From Actinomycetota bacterium (GTDB lineage: Bacteria > Actinomycetota > Actinomycetes > S36-B12 > CAIYMF01), in NCBI GenBank assembly GCA_009699025.1, contig WLOZ01000059.1, positions 1 to 8,677 on the forward strand: DNA of 8,677 nt. Direction: 5' to 3'. The position numbers and the translations under genes were made by a program. Of this stretch, positions 1 to 6,804 are shown in pieces. The notes beneath the pieces are model-generated. The model did not search any database. It had not been told where the DNA came from and was given only the letters and a program-made list of their open reading frames with translations. Position 1 is the stretch's first letter. The number at the start of each line of letters is the position of its first letter.

Positions 1-1652
1 ACCTCGCCACCGGCGAGGAGCAACTCCTCGCAGCGCCTGACTCCGAGACGGTCACCTGGGGCCTAGCCGACTTCATCGCCGCCGAGGAGCTCGATAGGCA
101 TCGCGGGCACTGGTGGTCACCTGACTCGTCAACCCTGCTGGCCGAGCGCTTCGACACCCGACTGGTCTCTCGCTGGTGGATCAGCGACCCGGCTGCCCCC
201 AGCGTGGAACCGGTGGCGATTGCCTATCCCAGCGCCGGCACCACCAATGCCGAGGTGGGCCTCTTCCTCATCAACGTGAGCGAAGCTGCGCAACTGGGCG
301 AGCAGCTGAGCGAGGTGGTGTGGGACGCCGTGTCGTACCCGTACCTCGCCGGAGTGTCGTGGTCGGAGTTCGGGCCGCCGCTGCTCACCGTGCTCAGTCG
401 CGACCAGATGAACGGGCAGGTTCTGATGGTCGACCCCGAGGCGGGCTCAACCGACGAACGCGCCGCTCTCTCTGACGAGTGCTGGGTCGACGTGATTCCG
501 GGCCTGCCCTGCTGGACCGCCGATGGACGACTCGCGCGAGCAGTCGACGACGCGGCCACTGACACCCGGCGGCTCGTTTTCGACGACACGTTCGTCACCC
601 CCGCCGATGCTCAGGTGATGGCGGCGGGCATCAGCGACGCCCGCGGGCTCACGGTGACCCTGGCGGCTGATTCCACCGAGCGCACGCCCTGGCGTGTTGG
701 ACTCAACGGCTCGCTGGTGCCGCTGACCTTCGAGGCCGGCGTGCACGCGGCCTCGAGCGGAGGTGATACATCGGTGGTGGCCTCGACAACGCTCGACTCA
801 ACCACCACACGCTGGGTGGTGTGGCATACCGGCCGCGAGGCGGGCGAGCTCGTGTCCCACGCTGAGCAGCCCGCTCTCACCCCGCGGGTGCGCCTGATGC
901 GCGCCGGCGACCGGGGAATTGCTACCGCGGTGCTCCTGCCCACAGGGCACGTCTCAGGGTCGGCGCGGCTGCCCGTGCTGATGGCCCCCTACGGTGGCCC
1001 CCACCACAGCGAGGTGCTGGCCAGCGGCCTCGCCTTCGCCGACGACCAGTGGCTCGCCGACCAGGGATTCGCCGTGATTGTGGCCGACGGGCGCGGAACG
1101 CCGGGCCGAGGACCTGCGTGGGAGCGCGCGATCTTCCGCGACTTCGTGGGACCTGTGCTCGACGACCAGATCGCCGCCCTTGAGGCGGTGGCCGCCATGT
1201 ACCCCGACGACGTTGACTCCTCGCGCGTGGGCATCACCGGATGGTCGTTCGGCGGCTGGCTCGCCGCCTATGCCGTACTGGCCCGCCCCGACATCTTCTC
1301 GGTTGCGGTCGCGGGGGCACCGGTCACCGACTGGCACCTCTACGACACGGCCTACACCGAGCGCTACCTCGGCCACCCCGATGCTGAGCCCGCCACCTAC
1401 GAGCGGCACTCCCTGGTGGGGCTCTCCCCCGCACTGCAGCGGCCATTGATGCTGGTGCACGGGATGGCCGACGACAACGTGGTGGTGGCCAACACCCTCG
1501 CGCTCTCGGGCGCGCTGCTGGCCACGGGGCACCCGCACACGGTGCTGCCGCTGACCGGCGTGACCCACATGGCGACCGACGAGGTGGTGGCTGAGAACCT
1601 GCTGCTGCTTCAGGTTGAATTCCTGCGGCGCGGGCTCGAGGTCGGCCGATAG
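1..1652 (+). CDS. DPP-IV-like S9 family serine peptidase (5' partial)
   Basis: C-terminal 549 codons of a prolyl oligopeptidase-family enzyme that would release dipeptides or short fragments from peptides. The frame is open from base 3 with no stop, and the codons before the first GTG (204) already read as family sequence, so the true start is outside the window. Residues counted from base 3: Glu-Glu at 28-29 (AAEEL), as in the DPP-IV substrate-anchoring motif; WWSPD follows; residues to about 320 form the propeller-type DPPIV_N region; PYGGPH at 329-334, with Tyr330 as the likely oxyanion Tyr; GWSFGG with nucleophile Ser415; W-x2-YDT-x-YTERYLG at 444-457; HGMADDNV with Asp490; THM with His522. 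The triad is intact and the C-terminus looks complete. Relatives are usually roughly 650-750 aa, so some 100-200 residues are missing, and whether it has a signal peptide cannot be seen. It converges on the importer operon with a 2-base gap. The family is secure; strict dipeptidyl specificity is inferred from the Glu pair. Confidence 0.93.
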   Translation, partial: LATGEEQLLAAPDSETVTWGLADFIAAEELDRHRGHWWSPDSSTLLAERFDTRLVSRWWISDPAAPSVEPVAIAYPSAGTTNAEVGLFLINVSEAAQLGEQLSEVVWDAVSYPYLAGVSWSEFGPPLLTVLSRDQMNGQVLMVDPEAGSTDERAALSDECWVDVIPGLPCWTADGRLARAVDDAATDTRRLVFDDTFVTPADAQVMAAGISDARGLTVTLAADSTERTPWRVGLNGSLVPLTFEAGVHAASSGGDTSVVASTTLDSTTTRWVVWHTGREAGELVSHAEQPALTPRVRLMRAGDRGIATAVLLPTGHVSGSARLPVLMAPYGGPHHSEVLASGLAFADDQWLADQGFAVIVADGRGTPGRGPAWERAIFRDFVGPVLDDQIAALEAVAAMYPDDVDSSRVGITGWSFGGWLAAYAVLARPDIFSVAVAGAPVTDWHLYDTAYTERYLGHPDAEPATYERHSLVGLSPALQRPLMLVHGMADDNVVVANTLALSGALLATGHPHTVLPLTGVTHMATDEVVAENLLLLQVEFLRRGLEVGR

Positions 1653-1654
1653 TT

Positions 1655-2812
1655 CTACTGGATGTGCGTGATCGGGTCGAAGTCGTGCGGGTCGTCGCCC
1701 TGCCAGGCCTGCCCCCGACGAGCCTGGGCGGCCTTCTGGGAGAGGTGCTCGGGTGTCGCCAGCGACGAGTCACTGGCGACCAGCGGCGCGGCTGGCCCCA
1801 CGATGGTCTCGCCCGGCGCCAAGGGGCCCTGCGGGAAGTGGCACGCCACCTCATGCCCCTCGGCCAGCGTGCGCAGGAGGGGAACCTCGACCCGGCAGCG
1901 GTCCTCCGCCTTCCAGCAGCGCGTGTTGAACACGCACCCCGACGGCGGGTTCATGGGGCTCGGGAGGTCGCCCTGCAGCAGGATGCGCTCGCGCTTGGCG
2001 GCAGCGCCCGGATCAGGGACCGGCACCGCTGACAGCAGCGCGTGCGTGTAGGGGTGCAGGGGGTTCTCATACAGCTCGTCGCGCCCGGCGAGCTCCATGA
2101 CGTGCCCGAGGTACATCACCGCAACACGATCGGAGATGTGGCGCACCACCGAGAGGTCGTGCGCCACGAACACATAGGCCATGCCAAAGTCGTTCTGCAA
2201 GTCCTCGAGGAGATTGACCACCTGAGCCTGAATTGACACGTCGAGCGCCGACACCGGCTCGTCGCACACGATCAGCTTGGGCTGCAGGGCGATGGCCCTG
2301 GCCACGCCGATGCGCTGGCGCTGGCCGCCGGAGAACTCGTTCGGGTAGCGGTTGTAGTGCTCGGGGTTGAGCCCCACCCGCTCCATCAGCGACTGCACCG
2401 CCGACTTGATTCCACCGGGTGGGTCGACCTTCTGCACTACGAAGGGGGCGCTGATGATGGTTCCCACCGTATGCCGCGGGTTGAGCGAGTTGTAGGGGTC
2501 TTGGAAGATCATCTGGGCCTCGCGCCTCAGCGGCACCATCTGCTTGCGCGACAGGTTGGTGATGTCGCGGCCGTTGAGTTCGATGCGCCCACCGGTGGGG
2601 TCGAGCAGTTTCAGCATGGTGCGACCAGCGGTCGACTTTCCGCAGCCGCTCTCACCTACCAGGCCGAGAGTTTCGCCGGCCATCACCTCGAGGCTGATTC
2701 CGTCAACCGCTTTGACGCTGCCCCGGGTGCGTCCCATCATGCCGCCGGACTTCACGGGAAAGTGCTTGCTGAGGTCGGTGACGCGCAGCACGGGATCGGT
2801 GCTGGGGCTCAT
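1655..2812 (-). CDS. dppF: Peptide ABC transporter ATPase, DppF/OppF type
   Basis: 385-aa nucleotide-binding subunit that couples ATP hydrolysis to peptide import on the cytoplasmic face of the membrane. Visible motifs: Walker A GESGCGKST 53-61, Q-loop FQDP 103-106, signature SGGQ 161-164, Walker B LIVCDEP 180-186 with catalytic Glu185, and H-loop His218. The oligo_HPY C-terminal extension holds Cys293, Cys299, Cys306 and Cys324 (GC-x4-RC-x6-C ... ACHF), a pattern tied to a [4Fe-4S] cluster in some Dpp/Opp ATPases. After about residue 330 comes a 55-residue, low-conservation-looking tail rich in Ala, Asp and Gln. The ATG overlaps the dppD stop as ATGA (2809-2812), suggesting translational coupling, and GGAG lies 7 bases upstream (2820-2823). 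It is the last operon gene; its TAG faces the peptidase stop across 2 bases. The family is certain; the dipeptide versus oligopeptide name is positional only. Confidence 0.96.
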   Translation of the reverse strand: MSPSTDPVLRVTDLSKHFPVKSGGMMGRTRGSVKAVDGISLEVMAGETLGLVGESGCGKSTAGRTMLKLLDPTGGRIELNGRDITNLSRKQMVPLRREAQMIFQDPYNSLNPRHTVGTIISAPFVVQKVDPPGGIKSAVQSLMERVGLNPEHYNRYPNEFSGGQRQRIGVARAIALQPKLIVCDEPVSALDVSIQAQVVNLLEDLQNDFGMAYVFVAHDLSVVRHISDRVAVMYLGHVMELAGRDELYENPLHPYTHALLSAVPVPDPGAAAKRERILLQGDLPSPMNPPSGCVFNTRCWKAEDRCRVEVPLLRTLAEGHEVACHFPQGPLAPGETIVGPAAPLVASDSSLATPEHLSQKAAQARRGQAWQGDDPHDFDPITHIQ

Positions 2813-3930
2813 GCGGGATCTCCAGACTCGGGGTCCGAGGGAGTCGCGGCCTGAGCTCCGGCGTCGGAGCGGCCGTCGAGCAGCGCGAACATGGCATCGG
2901 CGTTGCGAAGACGCTTCTCGGGGGTGAGGTGGCAGCTGACCTGATGCCCGTCGGTGACTTCGGCAAGGTCGGGGCGCACATCAGAGCAGAGGTTGTCTGG
3001 CACCTCAGCGCTGAAGGTGCAGCGGGGCCGGAACGCACAGCCCGACGGCAGTGCTATGAGCGAGGGGGGCGTACCGGGGATGGGATCAAGGCGGGTGACT
3101 CGTGCGCGGTCGATGCGCGGCACCGATGCCAGCAGGCCCAGTGTGTAGGGCATCTGCGGCCGACGGTAGACGCCCTCAACCGACCCGTACTCCACCACGC
3201 GACCGGCGTACATCACGGCGACGTCGTCGGCAGTGTCGGCCACGACACCGAGGTCGTGGGTGATGATGATGATGGCCGTGTTGAACTCCTGCTGGATGCT
3301 CTTGAGCAGGTCGATGATCTGGGCCTGCACGGTGACGTCGAGGGCCGTGGTGGGCTCGTCGGCGATGAGCAGGTCGGGAGAGTTCAGCAGCGCCATCGCG
3401 ATCATGACCCGCTGACGCATGCCGCCCGACAGTTGGTGCGGGAAGTCGTCGATGCGCTTCTCGGCGGAGGGGATACCCACCCGATCCAGCATGCCGATGC
3501 ACTGCTTGCGCGCGTCGGCCTTGCTCACCTTCTGGTGCACCCGCACCGCCTCGACCAGTTGGCGTGAGATCGAGTAGTACGGGTGCAGGCTCGACAGCGG
3601 GTCCTGGAAGATCATCGCCATCTTGGCGCCACGCAGACGTCGCACCTCCTCGTTGCTCATGGCGATGAGGTCCTGACCTTCGAGCACCACCTGGCCCTCG
3701 ACGGTGGCCGACGAGCGATTGATGAGGCCCATAATGGCCTGCGAGGTGACGCTCTTACCCGAGCCCGACTCGCCCACGATGGCTAGGGTGCGGCCACGCT
3801 CGAGTGAGAACGACAGGCCGTCGACGGCCTTCACCACTCCGTCTTCGGTAGGAAACTGCACCCGAAGGTCGTTCACCGAGAGGAAGCGGCTGGCGTCGAA
3901 CGGGGCGGCAGGGGCATCGATGAGGGTCAC
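2809..3930 (-). CDS. dppD: Peptide ABC transporter ATPase, DppD/OppD type
   Basis: 373-aa ATPase expected to pair with the DppF-type subunit as a heterodimer below the two permeases. Motifs: Walker A GESGSGKS 53-60, Q-loop FQDP 108-111, signature LSGGM 167-171, Walker B LLIADEP 187-193 with Glu192, H-loop His225. The C-terminal oligo_HPY region has GC-x4-RC (Cys298, Cys304), then Cys315 and Cys333. The second-to-third Cys spacing is 10 residues, against 6 in the neighbouring ATPase. The start is GTG, fused to the dppB stop as GTGA (3927-3930); GAGG lies 5 bases upstream (3936-3939), so translation is probably coupled. The residues after about 340 are an Asp/Ala/Pro-rich tail. The family is certain; the exact substrate is not determined. 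Confidence 0.96.
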   Translation of the reverse strand: MTLIDAPAAPFDASRFLSVNDLRVQFPTEDGVVKAVDGLSFSLERGRTLAIVGESGSGKSVTSQAIMGLINRSSATVEGQVVLEGQDLIAMSNEEVRRLRGAKMAMIFQDPLSSLHPYYSISRQLVEAVRVHQKVSKADARKQCIGMLDRVGIPSAEKRIDDFPHQLSGGMRQRVMIAMALLNSPDLLIADEPTTALDVTVQAQIIDLLKSIQQEFNTAIIIITHDLGVVADTADDVAVMYAGRVVEYGSVEGVYRRPQMPYTLGLLASVPRIDRARVTRLDPIPGTPPSLIALPSGCAFRPRCTFSAEVPDNLCSDVRPDLAEVTDGHQVSCHLTPEKRLRNADAMFALLDGRSDAGAQAATPSDPESGDPA

Positions 3931-4919
3931 ACCAGCCTCACCCTCGGGTCGATAACCGCGTAGAGCAGGTCGACCACCAGGTTCGCCACGATGATGAACA
4001 CCGCGGTGATGAGGGTGATTCCGACAATCACCGGCAGGTCGGCGTCGTTGACCGACGAAATCGCGAGTGTGCCCAGCCCCGGCAGGCTGAAGATGGCCTC
4101 GATGATGATGGCGCCTCCCAGCAGGCCGGCGAGGTCGAGCCCCGCGGCCGTCACGATGGGGGTGAGACCGGCGCGAAGCGCGTGCCTGCCGATGACGACA
4201 CGCTCGGGCAGCCCCTTAGCACGAGCGGTGCGGATGAAGTCCTCACCGAGGGTCTCGAGCATCTGACTGCGGGTGAGTCGCACGTAGAAGGCGGCGTAGA
4301 GAATCGCCAGCACTATCCACGGCAGAATCATGGTTTGCAGAAACTGCTGGGGGTTCTCGAAGGGCGATACATACGACGGGAAGGGCAGCACCTTCCACTT
4401 GAGGATGATGAAGAAGATGGCGAGCAAACCAATGAAGAAGGAGGGCAGCGAGTAGCCCACGAGCGCAACTCCCATGGCCGTCCTGTCCTGCCACTTACCG
4501 CGGCGAAGCGCCGAGTAGATGCCCATGGCGATGCCCACCACCATCCACACGATGAAGGCTCCGATGGCGAGCCAGAACGTGGGGGGAAAGTTCGACTTGA
4601 TCAGCACCGTCACCTCCTCGCCACGCTTAAACGAGTACCCCAGGCACGGAGCCTGACAGTCGATCGGCGACGGCGAGTTGGCGCCGTAGGTGCGCCCCAC
4701 AAACAGGCCCTTCAAGAACTCCCAGTACTGCTGCAGCACCGGCAGGTCGAGGCCGAGTCGGTGACGGTTGGCCTCGATGATCTCGGGCGTGCACGACTTG
4801 CCGCACGTGAGCCGGGCGGGGTCGGTGGGCAGCACGCTGAAGAGGAGGAAGACCACCAAGCTGAGCAGCAGGAGTAGCAGCACCACGCTGAGCAGTCGGC
4901 GCACCACGTACGAGGTCAC
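3927..4919 (-). CDS. dppB: Peptide ABC transporter permease, DppB/OppB type
   Basis: 330-aa integral membrane subunit forming half of the translocation channel. The N-terminal helix (about 9-30) is very Leu-rich. A long outer loop (about 31-110) follows, then hydrophobic segments near 112-136, 152-174, 195-212, 257-278 and 297-322, matching the six-helix BPD_transp_1 plan. The cytoplasmic EAA-type coupling loop is around 226-251 (EDFIRTARAKGLP...), which docks on the ATPase, and the protein ends with the family-typical IDPRVRL. The outer loop carries two Cys-X3-Cys pairs, Cys39/43 and Cys88/92. The start is GTG, chosen because AGGAAGG sits 6 bases upstream (4926-4932) and the N-terminus starts directly before the first helix. 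The gap to the upstream lipoprotein gene is 78 bases and contains a strong stem-loop. It overlaps dppD downstream by 4 bases. Confidence 0.95.
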   Translation of the reverse strand: MTSYVVRRLLSVVLLLLLLSLVVFLLFSVLPTDPARLTCGKSCTPEIIEANRHRLGLDLPVLQQYWEFLKGLFVGRTYGANSPSPIDCQAPCLGYSFKRGEEVTVLIKSNFPPTFWLAIGAFIVWMVVGIAMGIYSALRRGKWQDRTAMGVALVGYSLPSFFIGLLAIFFIILKWKVLPFPSYVSPFENPQQFLQTMILPWIVLAILYAAFYVRLTRSQMLETLGEDFIRTARAKGLPERVVIGRHALRAGLTPIVTAAGLDLAGLLGGAIIIEAIFSLPGLGTLAISSVNDADLPVIVGITLITAVFIIVANLVVDLLYAVIDPRVRLV

Positions 4920-4925
4920 GGTTGC

Positions 4926-4932
4926 CCTTCCT
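4926..4932 (-). promoter_or_regulatory. Ribosome binding site of dppB
   Basis: AGGAAGG on the - strand, 6 bases before the GTG at 4919. It supports that GTG start. It lies only 4 bases after the foot of the 4937-4972 stem-loop, so folding of that stem could affect ribosome access. Confidence 0.75.
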
Positions 4933-4936
4933 GAAG

Positions 4937-4972
4937 TGCTGGGGGCGAATCAGGACCGATCCGCCCCCAGCA
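4937..4972 (-). promoter_or_regulatory. Strong stem-loop between lipoprotein gene and dppB
   Basis: Perfect 11-bp inverted repeat: TGCTGGGGGCG at 4937-4947 pairs with CGCCCCCAGCA at 4962-4972. Inside, after one A/C mismatch, ATC (4949-4951) and GAT (4958-4960) can pair, leaving a 6-base loop. It begins 25 bases after the lipoprotein stop codon and ends 4 bases before the dppB ribosome site. No T-run follows on the - strand, so a classic intrinsic terminator is not supported. A partial terminator or a 3'-end stabiliser that raises lipoprotein output over the permease and ATPases is the more natural reading (inference). The structure is seen directly; its role is not. Confidence 0.7.
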
Positions 4973-4997
4973 GCCGTTCAGCGTGGTGAGACGAACG

Positions 4998-6746
4998 TTA
5001 GGACAAGACGCCCATCTGCGCGTACGGCCACGAGCCAAACGATGCCCACAGGTAGACGGGTCCAACCTTGGTGCCTGTCATACGTTGGGTGCGTCCGTAC
5101 CGGGTGGGAATCACCACGACGTCGGCCATGGCCTGCTTGTTGAGTTCCTGCCACATGGTGGCCTGCTTGGCAGGGTCGAGCTCGATCTTGGCCGCGTCAG
5201 ACTTGGCATTGAACTCGGGGTTGTCGTACTGCGACAGGTCGAACCCGCCCGACGGCGTGAACAGCTCGGGGATGACCGTGGAGGCGTTCGGCCAGTCAGA
5301 TGCCCAGCCCCCGGGCATCAGCTCGTGGGCCTTATCAGGGTCGAAGACGATGCCGTAGTACTGGCCGGGCTCGATCGGGTTGAGCTTCACGGTAAATCCA
5401 GCCTTGCCAAGCGAGGCCGCCACGATGGCCGCCGCCTTGTCGCCCGTGGGCGACTGCGCGTAGTCGAAGGTGATCGTGGGGGCGGGCTTGCCCGTCTCGG
5501 CGATCAGCTTCTTCGCGTACTCGGGGTCACCCGTCGCCGGAATCGGGGCGCCCAGCAGGGTGTCCCACAGGCCCGTGGGCGCATAGTCAGCGCCCATGTT
5601 GGGGCTGATAACTCCGTCGGCGTAGTCGCCCGCGTAGTCGCCACCGGCGTTCTTGCGCAGGGCCTGGCGGTCGAGAGCGGCAGCGAGGGCCTGACGTACC
5701 TTGAGGTCAGGAACCTTCGCGACGTTGATCGCGTAGTAGGCCACGAACGGGTCGAGGGCGCTCACAGCACGGCTGGCGAACTGCGGCTGGGCCTCGGTGG
5801 GGCTCACAAAGACGGTGGGAAGCGACTCGGGCTCGAGGCCGAGTGCGACCGCCGTGGAGTCGTTGCCCGAGCTCTGGATCACGCGCTGGTCGATGACCTT
5901 GGGGTCGATTCCATAGTCGACCTCCCAGGTGTCTGGAAGTCCCGCGCGGTAGTTGTCGCTGGCCGCGGACCACTTATCGTTGCGCGACAGAACCATCTTG
6001 CCGCCCTTGCCGTTCTTGTTCGACGTGAGGATGTACGGGCCCGACGACACGGGAGCGTCACCGTACTTCTCGCCCGTATCAGCGGCCTTGGGAACCGGGG
6101 AGAAGCACAGCAGCGTCACGGTGTAGTTGAAGTCGGGCACGGCAAGCTTGAGGTTGAACGTGATTGTCTTACCGTCGGCCGAGCACGTCACGGCCTTGTC
6201 GAACAACTCCTGGCCGGTCTTGACGTACGGGCCCTTGTAGGCAGATCCACCCTCGGGGTCGTCAGGGATGTCGAGCATCGTGATCGCGTACGTGGGGCCT
6301 CCGATGATGATGTCGGTGGCGAAGGTGCGCGAGACGCCGTAGGCGATGTCCTTACATGCGATGGCGGAGCCGTCCTGGAAGGTGGCGCCGTCGCGGATGG
6401 TGAAGGTCCACGTCTTGCCGGCGTTTGACTCGGTACCGAGGTCGGTGGCGAGGTCAGGCACGATTGTGGTGGACTCGAGGGGGTCGGGCGACAACTTATA
6501 GGACGTCAGTGTGCGGTAGAGAGTGGCGCCGAAGAAGGCGAGGTCCTCACTGGAGTAAATGCGCTGAGGGTCGACCGCATCGAACTGCTCAGCGTTGGTC
6601 AGGACGTAGAGGGTTCCGCCCTTGGTGGTGGTCGCGCCGGCAGTGCTGCTGCCACCGCCTCCGCTGGACCCACCACAAGCGGCAAGCGCTACCGCCCCCA
6701 CCGCGACCACCACGGCAGCTTTCACACGCGACTTGGTCATGCCCAT
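4998..6746 (-). CDS. Peptide-binding lipoprotein, SBP_bac_5 family
   Basis: 582-aa extracytoplasmic substrate-binding protein (SBP family 5, DppA/OppA type) that delivers peptides to the permeases. The N-terminus has a basic stretch (KSRVK), a hydrophobic core and lipobox LAAC, so Cys24 should be lipidated after signal peptidase II cleavage. A Gly/Ser/Thr linker (about 25-44) follows, then the binding domain to the end. GGWASDWPN at 479-487 matches the GWxxD motif; Asp484 aligns by motif with the OppA/DppA Asp that binds the peptide amino terminus, which favours a peptide ligand. The mature part also has Cys131, Cys188 and Cys214. It is longer than E. coli DppA (about 535 aa), partly through the linker. 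AGGAGG (6751-6756) is 4 bases from this ATG and 10 from a second ATG at 6740 (MTKSR...); either could be used. It sits between the two permease genes. A relation to mycobacterial LpqW is possible. Confidence 0.93.
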   Translation of the reverse strand: MGMTKSRVKAAVVVAVGAVALAACGGSSGGGGSSTAGATTTKGGTLYVLTNAEQFDAVDPQRIYSSEDLAFFGATLYRTLTSYKLSPDPLESTTIVPDLATDLGTESNAGKTWTFTIRDGATFQDGSAIACKDIAYGVSRTFATDIIIGGPTYAITMLDIPDDPEGGSAYKGPYVKTGQELFDKAVTCSADGKTITFNLKLAVPDFNYTVTLLCFSPVPKAADTGEKYGDAPVSSGPYILTSNKNGKGGKMVLSRNDKWSAASDNYRAGLPDTWEVDYGIDPKVIDQRVIQSSGNDSTAVALGLEPESLPTVFVSPTEAQPQFASRAVSALDPFVAYYAINVAKVPDLKVRQALAAALDRQALRKNAGGDYAGDYADGVISPNMGADYAPTGLWDTLLGAPIPATGDPEYAKKLIAETGKPAPTITFDYAQSPTGDKAAAIVAASLGKAGFTVKLNPIEPGQYYGIVFDPDKAHELMPGGWASDWPNASTVIPELFTPSGGFDLSQYDNPEFNAKSDAAKIELDPAKQATMWQELNKQAMADVVVIPTRYGRTQRMTGTKVGPVYLWASFGSWPYAQMGVLS

Positions 6747-6750
6747 AATT

Positions 6751-6756
6751 CCTCCT
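6751..6756 (-). promoter_or_regulatory. Consensus ribosome binding site of the lipoprotein gene
   Basis: AGGAGG on the - strand, a perfect match to the core anti-Shine-Dalgarno complement. It decides the start: it precedes the ATGs at 6746 (spacing 4) and 6740 (spacing 10) and rules out the longer frame that begins at 6851 inside dppC. It fits high expression of the binding protein. Confidence 0.85.
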
Positions 6757-6766
6757 GAGTGTCGAG

Positions 6767-6781
6767 CCGGGACGGTCCCGG
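6767..6781 (-). promoter_or_regulatory. Short GC stem-loop between dppC and lipoprotein gene
   Basis: CCGGGAC (6767-6773) and GTCCCGG (6775-6781) form a near-perfect dyad; as RNA this is a 6-bp stem with a 3-base loop. It lies in the 58-base spacer, 10 bases before the AGGAGG site. It could be an mRNA processing or stabilising element or a protein-binding dyad. Short GC dyads arise often by chance in such DNA, so its function is uncertain. Confidence 0.4.
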
Positions 6782-6804
6782 TTGCCGGAGTAGTGACCAT
6801 GTCG

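Noticed and set aside
204..206. GTG as start of the peptidase
   Set aside because: The frame is open to the window edge, and upstream codons encode the Glu-Glu motif and WWSPD expected in the DPPIV_N domain, so this Val is internal.
954..1568. A 204-codon open frame on the - strand
   Set aside because: It lies antisense within the peptidase, whose catalytic motifs are clear; the translation is Gly/His/Arg/Val-rich and resembles no family.
2357..2854. A 165-codon open frame on the + strand
   Set aside because: It is antisense to the DppF-type ATPase, where Walker A, signature and Walker B motifs are all on the other strand; no domain is visible.
4983..6428. A 481-codon open frame on the + strand
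   Set aside because: It is antisense to the lipoprotein gene, begins without a good ribosome site, and its translation is low-complexity Arg/Gly/Val/Asp with no recognisable domain. Long antisense frames are expected in GC-rich coding DNA.
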